Positions 8,276-15,973 of a stretch of DNA of 64,000 nt are shown piece by piece. The position numbers were made by a program, and so were the translations under genes. This DNA is from Actinoplanes lobatus (GTDB lineage: Bacteria; Actinomycetota; Actinomycetes; Mycobacteriales; Micromonosporaceae). The stretch is taken from contig NZ_JACHNC010000001.1 of assembly GCF_014205215.1 (NCBI RefSeq), forward strand, positions 315,001 through 379,000, in the 5' to 3' direction. The notes beneath the pieces were generated by a model. That model was not told the origin of the DNA. It saw nothing but the letters and a program-made list of their open reading frames with translations, and ran no database searches. Numbering within the stretch: position 1 is the stretch's first letter; each line of letters opens with the position of its first letter.

Positions 8276-9484
8276 GTGATCGCCGACGTGGATGAGACGG
8301 TGCGTTACACCTACCGCCTGCGGCCCGGCCGTCAGGCGCGGGCCGCGCTGCTCGACGAGTGGGGCCGCTGCCGCTGGTTGTGGAACGAGGCCGTGCACCA
8401 GCAAAAGTCCGGCCGCAAGCCGACGTTCGGGAAGCTGTCGACATTGCTGACCGAGGCCCGGGGCGGTAACGCCTGGCTGCGGGCCGGGTCGCAGGTCGCC
8501 CAGCAGCAGACGCTGCGCACCTACGGAACCGCCCTGACCCACTCGTTCAAGGTCAAGGGCCGGGGCCGTCCGAAGAAGAAGCGCAAGAAGGACGCGCTGC
8601 CCAGCCTGGAGTACACCACTCGCGGTTTTCGGATCAAGGACGGGCGGTTGCGCCTGCCGAACAAGGTCACCGTGCCGGTCGTCTGGTCCCGGCAGCTGCC
8701 GTGCGACCCGACCAGCGTGCGGGTCTACCAGGACAGCCTCGGCCACTGGTATGCGTCGTTCGTGGTCACCCGCGAGCAGGCCGCCGTCCCGGATCCGGAC
8801 CTGCCGGGCATCGGCGTGGACTGGGGCGTGAAGACCACCGCCACCACCACCGACCCGGCTTTCGACCTGCCGCACCTCGGCCACCGGCGCCGTTCTGCCG
8901 CCGAGCTGGCGAAAGCGCAGCGCAGGATGGCCCGCCGTCGCCGGCCGAAGAACCAGACCCCGTCGAAGGGCTACCAGCAGGCCAAGAAGCAGGCCGCCCG
9001 GATCGCGAAGAAGGCGGCCCGACAGAACACCCACGACGCCCGCGTCTGGGCGAAGAACGTCACCGCGCATCACAGCCTGATCGCCGTGGAGGACTTCAAG
9101 CCGAAGTTCCTTGCGAAGTCCCGGATGGCCCGTAAGGCCGCCGACGCCGCGATCGGCGCAGCGAAGCGAGAACTTGTCGAGCGTGGCAAGCGGGCGGGCC
9201 GGAAGGTGGTGCTGGTACCGCCCGCCTACACCACGATGACCTGCTCCGAGTGCGGCGAGAGAGCCAATCACCGCCTCGGACTGGGCGTAAGAGTCTTCGA
9301 GTGCCCGGCCTGCGGATACACCGCCTGCCGCGACCTCAACGCCGCGAGGACGATCCTCGCCACGGCTGAACGCGACCGTGCCAGTGCCGACGACGTCAGA
9401 CATCAGATCGCCTCCTTCCGGGAGCGTGGATCAGGTGCGGTCCGAGCTGGGAATCCCCCGGATTCATCCGCAGGGAGTCGTTAA
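8276..9484 (+). CDS. tnpB: TnpB, RNA-guided endonuclease of an IS200/IS605-type element
   Basis: A 402-residue TnpB that looks complete. The N-terminal WED/REC-like part (YRLRPGRQARAALLDEWGRC) is followed by the RuvC core. The acidic residues are D182 (GIGVDWGVKTT), E272 (IAVEDFKP) and D353 (CRDLNAARTI). The zinc ribbon has Cys 323/326 (CSECG) and 343/346 (CPACG). A very basic segment lies at 205-250. All catalytic residues are present, so nuclease activity is plausible. TnpB uses an RNA transcribed from the 3' end of its own gene and the flanking DNA to cut the donor site and keep the element in place. It starts with GTG at 8276; a second GTG at 8288 is possible. Confidence 0.9.
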   Translation: MIADVDETVRYTYRLRPGRQARAALLDEWGRCRWLWNEAVHQQKSGRKPTFGKLSTLLTEARGGNAWLRAGSQVAQQQTLRTYGTALTHSFKVKGRGRPKKKRKKDALPSLEYTTRGFRIKDGRLRLPNKVTVPVVWSRQLPCDPTSVRVYQDSLGHWYASFVVTREQAAVPDPDLPGIGVDWGVKTTATTTDPAFDLPHLGHRRRSAAELAKAQRRMARRRRPKNQTPSKGYQQAKKQAARIAKKAARQNTHDARVWAKNVTAHHSLIAVEDFKPKFLAKSRMARKAADAAIGAAKRELVERGKRAGRKVVLVPPAYTTMTCSECGERANHRLGLGVRVFECPACGYTACRDLNAARTILATAERDRASADDVRHQIASFRERGSGAVRAGNPPDSSAGSR

Positions 9485-9486
9485 GT
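9395..9486 (+). ncRNA. Predicted omega-RNA (reRNA) scaffold at the 3' end of tnpB
   Basis: In this family the guide RNA overlaps the last part of tnpB and runs through the right end. Here 9454-9476 can fold as TCCC/GGGA and CGGA/TCCG around a TTCA loop, with a small internal mismatch, just before the tnpB stop codon. If the right end is near 9484-9486, the guide would be the bases from about 9485 to 9505. The 5' limit is a guess based on typical length. Confidence 0.35.
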
Positions 9487-9619
9487 CTGCTCCTGCCCTC
9501 CGGGCGCGGGTCGCACCGATGAGGGAGACGGGCCGCGGGCACCATGGATAACACGTTTCGGCGCCGTGATCACCATTCGGCCGTGGTTAGCCGGACGGCG
9601 GATCGGGCACAGAAAAGTC

Positions 9620-10012
9620 ATGCGCATGTCGGTCCGGCTCAATCTGCCCCGCGAGGTGGACAGCGTTCCGGCGGTGCGCCGCCTGTTGCGTTGCGCCCTG
9701 ACGATCCTGCGAGTGGATCGCCAGGCCGGCGCGGATCTGGAGATCGCCCTGACCGAGGCGTGCGCCAACGTGGTGAAGCACGCGGCCGGGGCGGAGAACT
9801 TCGAGGTGCACCTCGACGTGGGTGAGGACCGCTGCTCCATCGACGTGGTGGACGACGGCACCGGTTTCGATCCCGCGGTGGACGCCGTTCCGTCGGCGGC
9901 GAGCGAGCGGGGTCGTGGCCTCTTCCTGATCCGGGCGCTGGGCGAGAACGTGCGCATGCAGTCGGGCCCGCGCACCGGGAGCCTGATCCACTTCGAGAAG
10001 TCCTTCGCCTGA
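9620..10012 (+). CDS. HATPase-domain anti-sigma regulatory factor (RsbW/SpoIIAB-like)
   Basis: About 130 residues from the ATG at 9620 and almost entirely one GHKL ATPase domain. The N box is ALTEACANVVKHA, the G1 box VVDDGTGFDP and the G2 box ERGRGLFLIRALG. These single-domain kinases bind a sigma factor or phosphorylate an STAS-domain antagonist in partner switching. The SpoIIE-type phosphatase 120 bp downstream would be the opposing enzyme. No sigma factor or STAS antagonist is adjacent, so its partners lie elsewhere. Earlier in-frame starts (from 9566) give a short basic N-terminus not typical of the family; GAAAAG lies near the chosen ATG, and another ATG follows at 9626. Confidence 0.8.
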   Translation: MRMSVRLNLPREVDSVPAVRRLLRCALTILRVDRQAGADLEIALTEACANVVKHAAGAENFEVHLDVGEDRCSIDVVDDGTGFDPAVDAVPSAASERGRGLFLIRALGENVRMQSGPRTGSLIHFEKSFA

Positions 10013-10050
10013 GGTAGCGGGTATCGCGCCGGGCCACCCGCACGGGGGGT

Positions 10051-10080
10051 GGTTCCGGCGCGAATTGCTTGCCGTATAAC
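10051..10080 (+). promoter_or_regulatory. Putative promoter of the SpoIIE-phosphatase gene
   Basis: GGTTCC at 10051-10056 and TATAAC at 10075-10080 are separated by 18 bases, 55 bases ahead of the start codon. The GGTT...GTAT pattern also resembles SigB-type promoters, which would suit a stress-response phosphatase. Read by eye only. Confidence 0.35.
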
Positions 10081-10134
10081 AAACACCTGTCGTTGTTGCC
10101 CGGTCGAACGTGACGTCGTGGAGAGGAGTCCGGA

Positions 10135-11274
10135 ATGTCCGATCAACCGGCGCCCCTCGGCTCGCTGCTGCGGGCCGCGCCGCCCGACCGGCTGCCCGAG
10201 GTGGCCGCCGAGCATCTGCGCCGCCATTACGCCGCCGGCGCCGTCGAGGTGCTGGTGCCCGACCTCACCTTCACCCGGCTGTCCCCGCTGCTCGGCCCGG
10301 ACGAGCACCCCGACGCCGCCGCGCTGCGCTGCTTCGGCAGCCAGCGTCCCGGCGCCGAGCGGGCCAACGGCGGCCCGGTCCGCCTGCACCTGCCGCTGAG
10401 CTGCTGGGGCGAGCGGGTCGGGGTGCTGCGCCTCGAACTGCCCGAGAGGCCCGGCGGGGATCTCGGCGACCGGCTCGCCGCCGACGCCGACGAACTCGCC
10501 ACCGCGCTGCGCGCCGCCTCGCCCGCAACCGACCGCTACCGGCGGGCGCAGCGGCGGGCCCGGCTCACGATGGCCGCCGAGCTGCAGTGGGACCTGCTGC
10601 CCGGGCGGTCCCTCGGCGACGAGCGGTTCCTCATCGCGGGTCAGCTGGAGCCGGCGTACGACGTGCGCGGCGACCACTTCGACTGGGCCCTCGACGGCGA
10701 CCGGCTGACCGTCACGGTGCTCAACGGCTGCGGCGACGGGATGGAGGCCGCCCTGCTCACCTCGCTGGCGGTCAACGCCATGCGCAACGCCCGCCGGTGC
10801 GGCGCCGACATCGTGGAGCAGGCCGAGCTGGCCTCCGACGCGGTGCACTCCCGGTACGGCGGCGCCCTGCACACCGCCACGCTGCTCCTGGAGATCGACC
10901 TGGTCGGCGGTGGGGTGGCCGCCGTGGACGCCGGTTCGCCGCACTGCCTGGTCGCCCGCGGCGGCGGGACCGAGAGGGTCCCGCTGGAGGAGCAGCTGCC
11001 GCTCGGCATGTTCGGCGAGGCGCACTACGAGATCCAGCGGTTCCGGCTGGAGCCGGGTGACCGGATGCTCGTGGTCAGTGACGGCGTCCACTCGGCCACA
11101 CCCCGCGGGCTCGCCCGGTACGGCGCGTCCGCCCTGTTCAGCGCGGTTCGCCGGACACGGTTGCAGCCCGCCACCGAGGCGGTGGGTACGGTGATGAGGG
11201 GCCTGCGCGACTATCACGCCGGCGCCGAGCCGGAGGATGACGCCGTGACCGTCTGCCTGGACTGGCGACGCTGA
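10135..11274 (+). CDS. SpoIIE/RsbU-type PP2C serine phosphatase
   Basis: A 379-residue protein. Residues 20-125 form a divergent GAF-like sensor region. A short coiled segment (RYRRAQRRARLTMAAELQWDLLP) then leads into the PP2C/SpoIIE catalytic domain. Metal-site motifs are altered but recognisable: VRGDHFDW for the usual VGGDxYD, NGCGDGMEAALL for the GHG loop, VVSDGVHSATP and PEDDAVTVCLD. The family dephosphorylates STAS-domain anti-anti-sigma factors and so frees sigma factors from the HATPase kinase, whose candidate is encoded immediately upstream. A strong ribosome site (GAGAGGAG) precedes the ATG. Confidence 0.87.
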   Translation: MSDQPAPLGSLLRAAPPDRLPEVAAEHLRRHYAAGAVEVLVPDLTFTRLSPLLGPDEHPDAAALRCFGSQRPGAERANGGPVRLHLPLSCWGERVGVLRLELPERPGGDLGDRLAADADELATALRAASPATDRYRRAQRRARLTMAAELQWDLLPGRSLGDERFLIAGQLEPAYDVRGDHFDWALDGDRLTVTVLNGCGDGMEAALLTSLAVNAMRNARRCGADIVEQAELASDAVHSRYGGALHTATLLLEIDLVGGGVAAVDAGSPHCLVARGGGTERVPLEEQLPLGMFGEAHYEIQRFRLEPGDRMLVVSDGVHSATPRGLARYGASALFSAVRRTRLQPATEAVGTVMRGLRDYHAGAEPEDDAVTVCLDWRR

Positions 11275-11292
11275 GATTTTCTCGGCTTCGAC

Positions 11293-11318
11293 GTTTCGAA
11301 ATCTCCCCCGGCAGGTAT
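11293..11318 (+). promoter_or_regulatory. SigB-like promoter motif ahead of the marR gene
   Basis: GTTT at 11293-11296 and GGTAT at 11314-11318 are spaced like the GTTT-N13-17-GGGTAT consensus of actinobacterial SigB-type promoters. It lies in the 74-bp gap after the phosphatase gene. This would place the MarR regulator under the kind of sigma factor that the upstream pair controls; that link is inference. Confidence 0.3.
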
Positions 11319-11348
11319 AGGTGTAAGTTCACGGGTCCGCGACTGGCG

Positions 11349-11834
11349 ATGACGGGAAACGGGATGGAGCACGCCACCGAGATCGCCGCGGCTGTCGAGT
11401 CGTCGGTGGAGTCACTGGTGGGCGTCCTCGAACGGGCCAGACTGGCCCAGCAGCCCGCGGTGCCGCCGGCCCAGCTCCGGGTGCTGACCATCGTCGCCGG
11501 CAACCGGCACACCAACATGAGCCGGCTGGCCGAGGCCCTCGACGTGGTGCCGTCCTCGGCGAGCCGCCTCTGCGACCGGCTGGAGGCCACCGGCCTGCTG
11601 CGCCGGGTCGCCGACCCCCGGGACCGTCGCGAGGTGCGGCTGCTGCTCACCTCGGCGGCCCGGCGGCTGCTGACCGACCTCCGCGAGCGCCGGCAGGCCG
11701 CGCTGGCCGAGGTGCTGGAGCGGATGCCGGTCGCCGCGCGCGAGGACCTGCTGCGCGCCCTCCAGGCCTTCTCGGCGGCGGCCGGGCACCCCTCGGCCGA
11801 GGAACACCCGGAGAGCGGCCGGCAGACGGCCTGA
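11349..11834 (+). CDS. MarR-family transcriptional regulator
   Basis: A 161-residue winged-helix regulator. Recognition segment: LAEALDVVPSSASRLCDRLEATGLLRRV, followed by the wing PRDRREVRLLLT. Helices flank both ends for dimerisation. The N-terminus is acidic and helical (AAAVESSVESLVGVLERAR). An ATG at 11364, preceded by GGGAAACGGG, is an alternative start. Its ligand and targets are unknown. Its position downstream of the HATPase/SpoIIE pair suggests a regulatory group for a general stress response. Confidence 0.85.
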   Translation: MTGNGMEHATEIAAAVESSVESLVGVLERARLAQQPAVPPAQLRVLTIVAGNRHTNMSRLAEALDVVPSSASRLCDRLEATGLLRRVADPRDRREVRLLLTSAARRLLTDLRERRQAALAEVLERMPVAAREDLLRALQAFSAAAGHPSAEEHPESGRQTA

Positions 11835-11856
11835 GCCGCCGCAGTAGGCTTCCGCC

Positions 11857-12735
11857 GTGCGTATCGGCATCGTCATCCTTCCCGACCGGCGCTGGGCCGA
11901 CGCGAGCCGGCGCTGGCGGCTCGCCGAGGAGTTCGGCTTCGACCACGCGTGGACGTACGACCACCTCGGCTGGCGCGATCTGGTCGACGGCCCGTGGTTC
12001 GACGCCGTACCGACCCTCACCGCCGCCGCCATGGTCACCTCCCGGATCCGCCTCGGGACGTACGTGGCCTCGCCGAACTTCCGCCACCCGGTGCACTTCG
12101 CCCGGGAGGTCACCGCCCTGGACGACATCTCCGACGGCCGGCTGATCCTCGGCCTGGGCGCCGGCGGCATCGGCTTCGACTCGGCCGTCCTCGGCGCCCC
12201 GGAGCTGACGCCGCGCGCCCGGGTGGACCGTTTCGCCGAGTTCCTGGAGCTCTTCGACGGCATCCTGCGGCAGCCGGCGACCACCTGGTCCGGTTCCTGG
12301 TATTCGGCGGTCGACGCGCGCAACGATCCGGGCCCGGTGCAGCAGCCGCGACCGCCGTTCGTGGTCGCCGCCAACGGCCCGCGGGCGCTGCGTCTCGCCG
12401 CCCGGTACGGCGACGGCTGGGTGACGACCGGCCCGCAGGCGGACAGCGCCGAGGAATGGTGGCGGGCGGTGGCCGAAATCCGGGACCGTTTCCACGCGGC
12501 CATGGAGTCCGCCGGCCGCCCGCTGGAATCGGTGGACCGTTACCTGAACCTGGACTCGTCGCCGGTCTACTCGATGACCAGCGTGGATGCCTTCACCGAC
12601 GCGACCGGGCGGGCCCGGGAGCTGGGATTCACCGACGTGATCACGCATTGGCCGCGGGAGTCCAGCTGGTACGCGGGCGACGAGAAGGTGCTGGAGGCGG
12701 TCGCCGCGGAGCTGCCCCGCCTCACTAATCGGTAA
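11857..12735 (+). CDS. LLM-class F420-dependent oxidoreductase
   Basis: A 292-residue luciferase-like TIM-barrel protein with a GTG start. Characteristic blocks are FGFDHAWTYDHLGWRDL, TSRIRLGTYVASPNFRHPVHFAREV, LDDISDGRLILGLGAGG and PPFVVAANGPRALRLAARYGDGW. Members use F420H2 (sometimes FMN) to reduce or oxidise small molecules. F420H2 would come from the glucose-6-phosphate dehydrogenase at 5327. The gene starts 22 bp after marR and may be co-transcribed. Substrate not predictable. Confidence 0.85.
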   Translation: MRIGIVILPDRRWADASRRWRLAEEFGFDHAWTYDHLGWRDLVDGPWFDAVPTLTAAAMVTSRIRLGTYVASPNFRHPVHFAREVTALDDISDGRLILGLGAGGIGFDSAVLGAPELTPRARVDRFAEFLELFDGILRQPATTWSGSWYSAVDARNDPGPVQQPRPPFVVAANGPRALRLAARYGDGWVTTGPQADSAEEWWRAVAEIRDRFHAAMESAGRPLESVDRYLNLDSSPVYSMTSVDAFTDATGRARELGFTDVITHWPRESSWYAGDEKVLEAVAAELPRLTNR

Positions 12736-12884
12736 AGCCGGGTCCCATTCGGACCGATTGCGATTCCCTCGATGATCGAGTGGGATTTATCACGGTCTCC
12801 GGCAGCCGGTCCGTTTACCGCCGGTTATCGCCGGCTCCACACACCGAGATCGACGGTCTCGCACCGCGTCAAGGCAACGTCACG

Positions 12885-12916
12885 CACCGTGCCGGTGAGG
12901 GGCCGCCGGCACGGTG
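12885..12916 (-). terminator. Strong hairpin terminator downstream of lsr2
   Basis: A perfect 11-bp stem, CACCGTGCCGG (12885-12895) with CCGGCACGGTG (12906-12916), and a 10-base loop, 15 bp past the lsr2 stop codon. It would end lsr2 transcription. The preceding 150 bp after the oxidoreductase gene hold nothing else recognisable. Confidence 0.7.
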
Positions 12917-12930
12917 ACAACCGTTGGGAA

Positions 12931-13281
12931 TCAGCGCCCGTGCGCCGCCCGGTAGGCGTTGCTGACCTCCTGCGGAATGCGGCCCCGCTCGGAGATTTTG
13001 TGCCCGTTCCGGATCGCCCACTCCCGGATCAACCGGTTCTCGTCGCGGGAACCCGCGGTGCGGACGGGGGCGGCGCCACGCGACGGGATACGCCCCGACG
13101 TGGTGCGTCCCAGCCGGGTGCCCGCGGAGATGAACGGGTCCAGGGCCTTACGCAGCCTTCCGGCATTGGCCTCGGAAAGGTCGATCGTGTAGCTGACGCC
13201 GTCCAGACTGAACTCGACCGTCCGATCTGCCTTCTTGCCGTCCAGATCGTCGATCAGGGTGGTGATTACCTGCCGCGCCAT
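12931..13281 (-). CDS. lsr2: Lsr2 nucleoid-associated protein
   Basis: 116 residues with the full Lsr2 plan. The N-terminal dimerisation beta-sheet starts MARQVITTLIDDLDGKKADRTV and continues EFSLDGVSYTIDLS. A flexible Arg/Ser/Gly linker follows, then the C-terminal DNA-binding domain IREWAIRNGHKISERGRIPQEV, whose RGR is the AT-hook-like clamp for AT-rich minor grooves. Lsr2 silences horizontally acquired AT-rich DNA in actinobacteria and is the functional counterpart of H-NS. GGGAG stands ahead of the ATG. The upstream region is AT-rich by local standards and carries a 13-bp palindrome. Many actinomycetes have two paralogues; this short-linker form could be either. Confidence 0.95.
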   Translation of the reverse strand: MARQVITTLIDDLDGKKADRTVEFSLDGVSYTIDLSEANAGRLRKALDPFISAGTRLGRTTSGRIPSRGAAPVRTAGSRDENRLIREWAIRNGHKISERGRIPQEVSNAYRAAHGR

Positions 13282-13362
13282 AACGACTCCCGAGAAGAAT
13301 TAATCAACCGAACCCGGTGAGGCTCATTCACGACGGTGGAGGCCGCCGCCGCCGACCTACGC

Positions 13363-13375
13363 TGAGTGACACTCA
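13363..13375. promoter_or_regulatory. 13-bp palindrome in the lsr2 upstream region, possible operator
   Basis: TGAGTG-A-CACTCA is a perfect 6-1-6 inverted repeat, 82 bp upstream of the lsr2 start and 175 bp upstream of the gene at 13550. The 268-bp interval 13282-13549 shows no coding potential and no clear terminator. Confidence 0.35.
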
Positions 13376-13549
13376 AGGTGGGTCCCGAATAAGCCTCAGT
13401 CTGGCGCGCGGAAGGGCCATGGCGCAACTCCCCACCGCGATCCGGCAATTCTTTTCGCCCCGGTTATCGGAATGGAACCTGGGAATTGGAGCAGAATCCG
13501 GGAAAGCCCGGTTGACCGGAACCCGGCGTCTCGCGTTAGGGTCGGCGCC

Positions 13550-13981
13550 ATGCAGGACGAGCAGGCCGCCTGGCGGGAGCAGCAGCGCCGGGCCGTTGCC
13601 GTTCGCGCCGCCGCCCTCGAGGCGGACCGGAGCGCGGAGGCGCGGCAGGCCGCCGCGCTGCTCGACGACTTCGTGCGCCGTGCCGCCGAGGCCGGCCTGG
13701 CCCCGCACACGCTGGCCGCCCGCAGTCTCGACGGCCGGTCGACCTACCGGACGCACATCCGCGGGTGGTACCTGAAATCCGACCGCTCGGTGGCCGTCGG
13801 CGACGACGGGGAGTACTACGTGCTCACCGTGACGCCGTCGCTGCGGGCCCGGTTCACCGGCGCCGACCTCTCCCCCAGCATGCCGCGGCTGATCGTGGGC
13901 GCGGGCGGGCGCGACGGGGATTCGATCCCCCTGGCCACCCTGCTGGAGAAGCGGCTGACCGCCGGGGACGTCTGGCCGTGA
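13550..13981 (+). CDS. Hypothetical protein coupled to the D,D-carboxypeptidase gene
   Basis: A 143-residue soluble protein I do not recognise. The first 50 residues are a charged helix (MQDEQAAWREQQRRAVAVRA and onward) rich in Ala, Arg and Glu. The second half looks beta-rich (GWYLKSDRSVAVGDDGEYYVLTV) and ends DSIPLATLLEKRLTAGDVWP. No signal peptide or membrane helix is visible. Its TGA overlaps the GTG of the next gene (GTGA), so the two are translationally coupled and probably work together, perhaps in envelope metabolism. The ATG at 13550 is preferred over an upstream in-frame ATG (13472), which would add 26 unstructured residues. Confidence 0.7.
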   Translation: MQDEQAAWREQQRRAVAVRAAALEADRSAEARQAAALLDDFVRRAAEAGLAPHTLAARSLDGRSTYRTHIRGWYLKSDRSVAVGDDGEYYVLTVTPSLRARFTGADLSPSMPRLIVGAGGRDGDSIPLATLLEKRLTAGDVWP

Positions 13982-15195
13982 GAGCTCTCGTGGCGGCGTG
14001 CGCGGCCGTGCTTCTCGTGCTCACCGGAGTCCCGGCGACGGCGTCGGCCGCCCGCGCCGAGATCCCGTGCCCCAAGCCGAAGATCGCCAAGCCCAGCGCG
14101 CCGCCCCGGCCCACCCCGCCCGCCGAGGTGGCCGAGGACATGCGGGTCGGCGGCGACGACCTCGCCACCCACGGCCTGGTCGTCCCGGAGAACAGCCCGA
14201 AGCCGCCGGCCCTGACCGCCACCACCTGGCTGGTGGCCGACCTGGAGACCGGCGAGGTGCTCGGCGCCTGCGGCCCGCACGTCCACCAGACCCCGGCCAG
14301 TGTGCAGAAGATGCTGCTCGCCGCGACCGCGATCGATCAGCTCGACCCGGCTCAGAAGATCACCGTGACCCGCGGCGACCTGGACATCGAGCCCGGCAGC
14401 TCGGCGGTCGGCCTCGTGGTCGGCGGGCAGTACACGATCGCGACCCTCTGGCTCGGGCTGATGCTCAACTCGGGCAACGACGCCGCCAACGCGCTCGCCC
14501 GGCTGGCCGGAGGCGGCGGCAAGGACGGCCTCGCCACGACGGTCGCCGCCATGAACGCCAAGGCGGCCGCGCTCGGCGCACGCCAGACGCACGCGGTCAC
14601 CCCGTCCGGGCTGGACGGCAAAGGGCAGTTCACCAGCGCGTACGACCTGGCGCTGATCGCCCGGGTGTGCTTCGCCAGCGACGACTTCCGCAAGTACGTG
14701 CTGACGAAGACGGCCCGGCTGCCCGCGCAGAAGAAGCCGAAGGTGGGCGGCTTCCAGTTCCAGAACGAGAACAAGCTGATCTACAACTACCCGGGCGCGC
14801 TCGGCGGGAAGACCGGGTTCACCACCCTCGCCCGGCACAGCTACGTCGGTGCGGCCACCCGCGACGGCCGCACCCTGGTGGCCACCCTGCTGGGCGCCGA
14901 GGCGCGGCCGCTGCGCGGCTGGGAACAGGGCGCCAAGCTGCTCGACTGGGGGTTCTCGCTGCCGGCCGGGTCGTCGGTGGGCAACCTGGTCACCCCGGAG
15001 GAGGTGGCGGCCTCCAGTACGCCCCGGGTGGAGAAGACCACGGCCGCCGGCGGCGGTGGGGCCGGCAACGAGCGGCCGTCCGCGCCGGCCGGGCTGACCG
15101 TCGCGGCGGCGGCCTCGGTGGCGGTGCTGCTCACCGGCACGCCGCTGCTGCTCCTGATCGCCGTCCGGCGACGCCGCCGGATGGCCCGCTCCTAG
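13978..15195 (+). CDS. D-alanyl-D-alanine carboxypeptidase (S11, DacA/PBP5 type)
   Basis: 405 residues from the GTG that overlaps the upstream stop codon. A signal peptide (residues 1-25) and a Pro-rich stretch precede the serine-peptidase S11 domain. Active-site motifs are SVQK (S108, K111), SGN (165-167) and KTG (278-280). A C-terminal hydrophobic helix (about 372-395) ending in RRRRRMARS anchors the enzyme with the catalytic domain outside. It trims the terminal D-Ala from peptidoglycan pentapeptides and so limits cross-linking. Actinobacterial homologues share this single C-terminal anchor. Confidence 0.92.
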   Translation: MRALVAACAAVLLVLTGVPATASAARAEIPCPKPKIAKPSAPPRPTPPAEVAEDMRVGGDDLATHGLVVPENSPKPPALTATTWLVADLETGEVLGACGPHVHQTPASVQKMLLAATAIDQLDPAQKITVTRGDLDIEPGSSAVGLVVGGQYTIATLWLGLMLNSGNDAANALARLAGGGGKDGLATTVAAMNAKAAALGARQTHAVTPSGLDGKGQFTSAYDLALIARVCFASDDFRKYVLTKTARLPAQKKPKVGGFQFQNENKLIYNYPGALGGKTGFTTLARHSYVGAATRDGRTLVATLLGAEARPLRGWEQGAKLLDWGFSLPAGSSVGNLVTPEEVAASSTPRVEKTTAAGGGGAGNERPSAPAGLTVAAAASVAVLLTGTPLLLLIAVRRRRRMARS

Positions 15196-15250
15196 GATCC
15201 GCTCCTAAGACCCGCTCCTAAGACCCGCCGTCAGGATCCGCTCCTAGGAT
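15186..15250. repeat. Five tandem 13-bp repeats at the dacA 3' end
   Basis: Units of 13 bp, CCGCTCCTAGGAT or CCGCTCCTAAGAC, start at 15186, 15199, 15212, 15225 and 15238. The fourth is diverged (CCGCCGTCAGGAT). A sixth, weaker unit may follow at 15251. The array covers the last codons of the carboxypeptidase gene and the gap to the converging DUF456 gene. Confidence 0.85.
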
Positions 15251-15269
15251 TCGCCCTTGAGCGAAGCCC

Positions 15270-15770
15270 TCAGGCAAACGCCAGGCCGAAGAGCCAGATC
15301 ACCGCGATCGCCAGCGCCGCCGCCAGCTCCACCAGCAGGGCCAGGCCGACCGCCCCGAGCGCCGAGCGGGTCGACGGCCAGGCCCGCTCCACGCCCAGCC
15401 GGCTCAGCTCGACCAGCCAGATCCCGAGCACGAAGCCGAGGATCAGGCCCACGAACGGCACCACGAAGAAGCCGACGATGCCGAGCACCCCGCCGGCCAG
15501 CAGCGCCGACGTGGGCACGCCGCTGTCCTTGAGCTTCTTCCCCGGCCACAGGTACTTGATCACCAGGCCCAGGCCGGTGAGCACCGTGGCGAGCACCGCG
15601 ACCACGAGCCGGGCGCCGCCGCCGCCGTCGCCGAGGACCGCCCAGAGCATCACCCCGGACCAGGTCAGCAGCAGGCCGGGAAGCACCGGCACCAGGACCC
15701 CGACCACGCCGGTCAGGATCACCAGGCCGGAGATGAGGGCGATGGCCGAACCGGTGTCGCTCAAATCCAT
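15270..15770 (-). CDS. DUF456 family membrane protein
   Basis: 166 residues, almost all hydrophobic, with about four to five membrane helices. The conserved DUF456 start GVVGVLVPVLPGLLLTWSGV is at residues 20-39. A cytoplasmic KYLWPGKKLKDSG loop and a glycine-rich pair of helices (GGVLGIVGFFVVPFVGLILGF) follow. The function of DUF456 is unknown; the glycine-zipper-like pattern suggests helix packing or channel-like assembly. The ATG at 15770 with AGGGTG upstream is preferred over a longer charged N-terminus. The gene is convergent with dacA. Confidence 0.8.
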   Translation of the reverse strand: MDLSDTGSAIALISGLVILTGVVGVLVPVLPGLLLTWSGVMLWAVLGDGGGGARLVVAVLATVLTGLGLVIKYLWPGKKLKDSGVPTSALLAGGVLGIVGFFVVPFVGLILGFVLGIWLVELSRLGVERAWPSTRSALGAVGLALLVELAAALAIAVIWLFGLAFA

Positions 15771-15973
15771 GCGCACACCCTGCCGTACCGCTTCCGAACC
15801 CTCAACCGAGGCCCTCGCCCGCCGATCCAAGAGCCGTCACGGAGCAGGCCGGTCCGATGCAACCGCCAGACAACCGTAAGTGACCGGAGCGTGCACCCCC
15901 CGCACTCGAAAGTTTCTCCTGTCAGCCGGTGCCCACCCAGCCAGGGGCGCCGACGAACAACCGGGGGAAACGA

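Larger units (their letters stand above)
8160..9490 (+). mobile_element. tnpB-only IS200/IS605-family insertion (approximate limits)
   Basis: An intact tnpB with hairpins on its 5' side and an imperfect hairpin at its 3' end, and no tnpA nearby. It sits between the start of the sigma-hydrolase fusion and the HATPase gene and does not break either. Without TnpA it can move only with help in trans. Limits are estimated from the hairpins and the tnpB stop codon. No target-site duplication is expected for this family. Confidence 0.6.

Noticed and set aside
12772..13320. 182-codon plus-strand frame over lsr2
   Set aside because: Antisense to a certain lsr2 gene, runs through its terminator, and has no motif.
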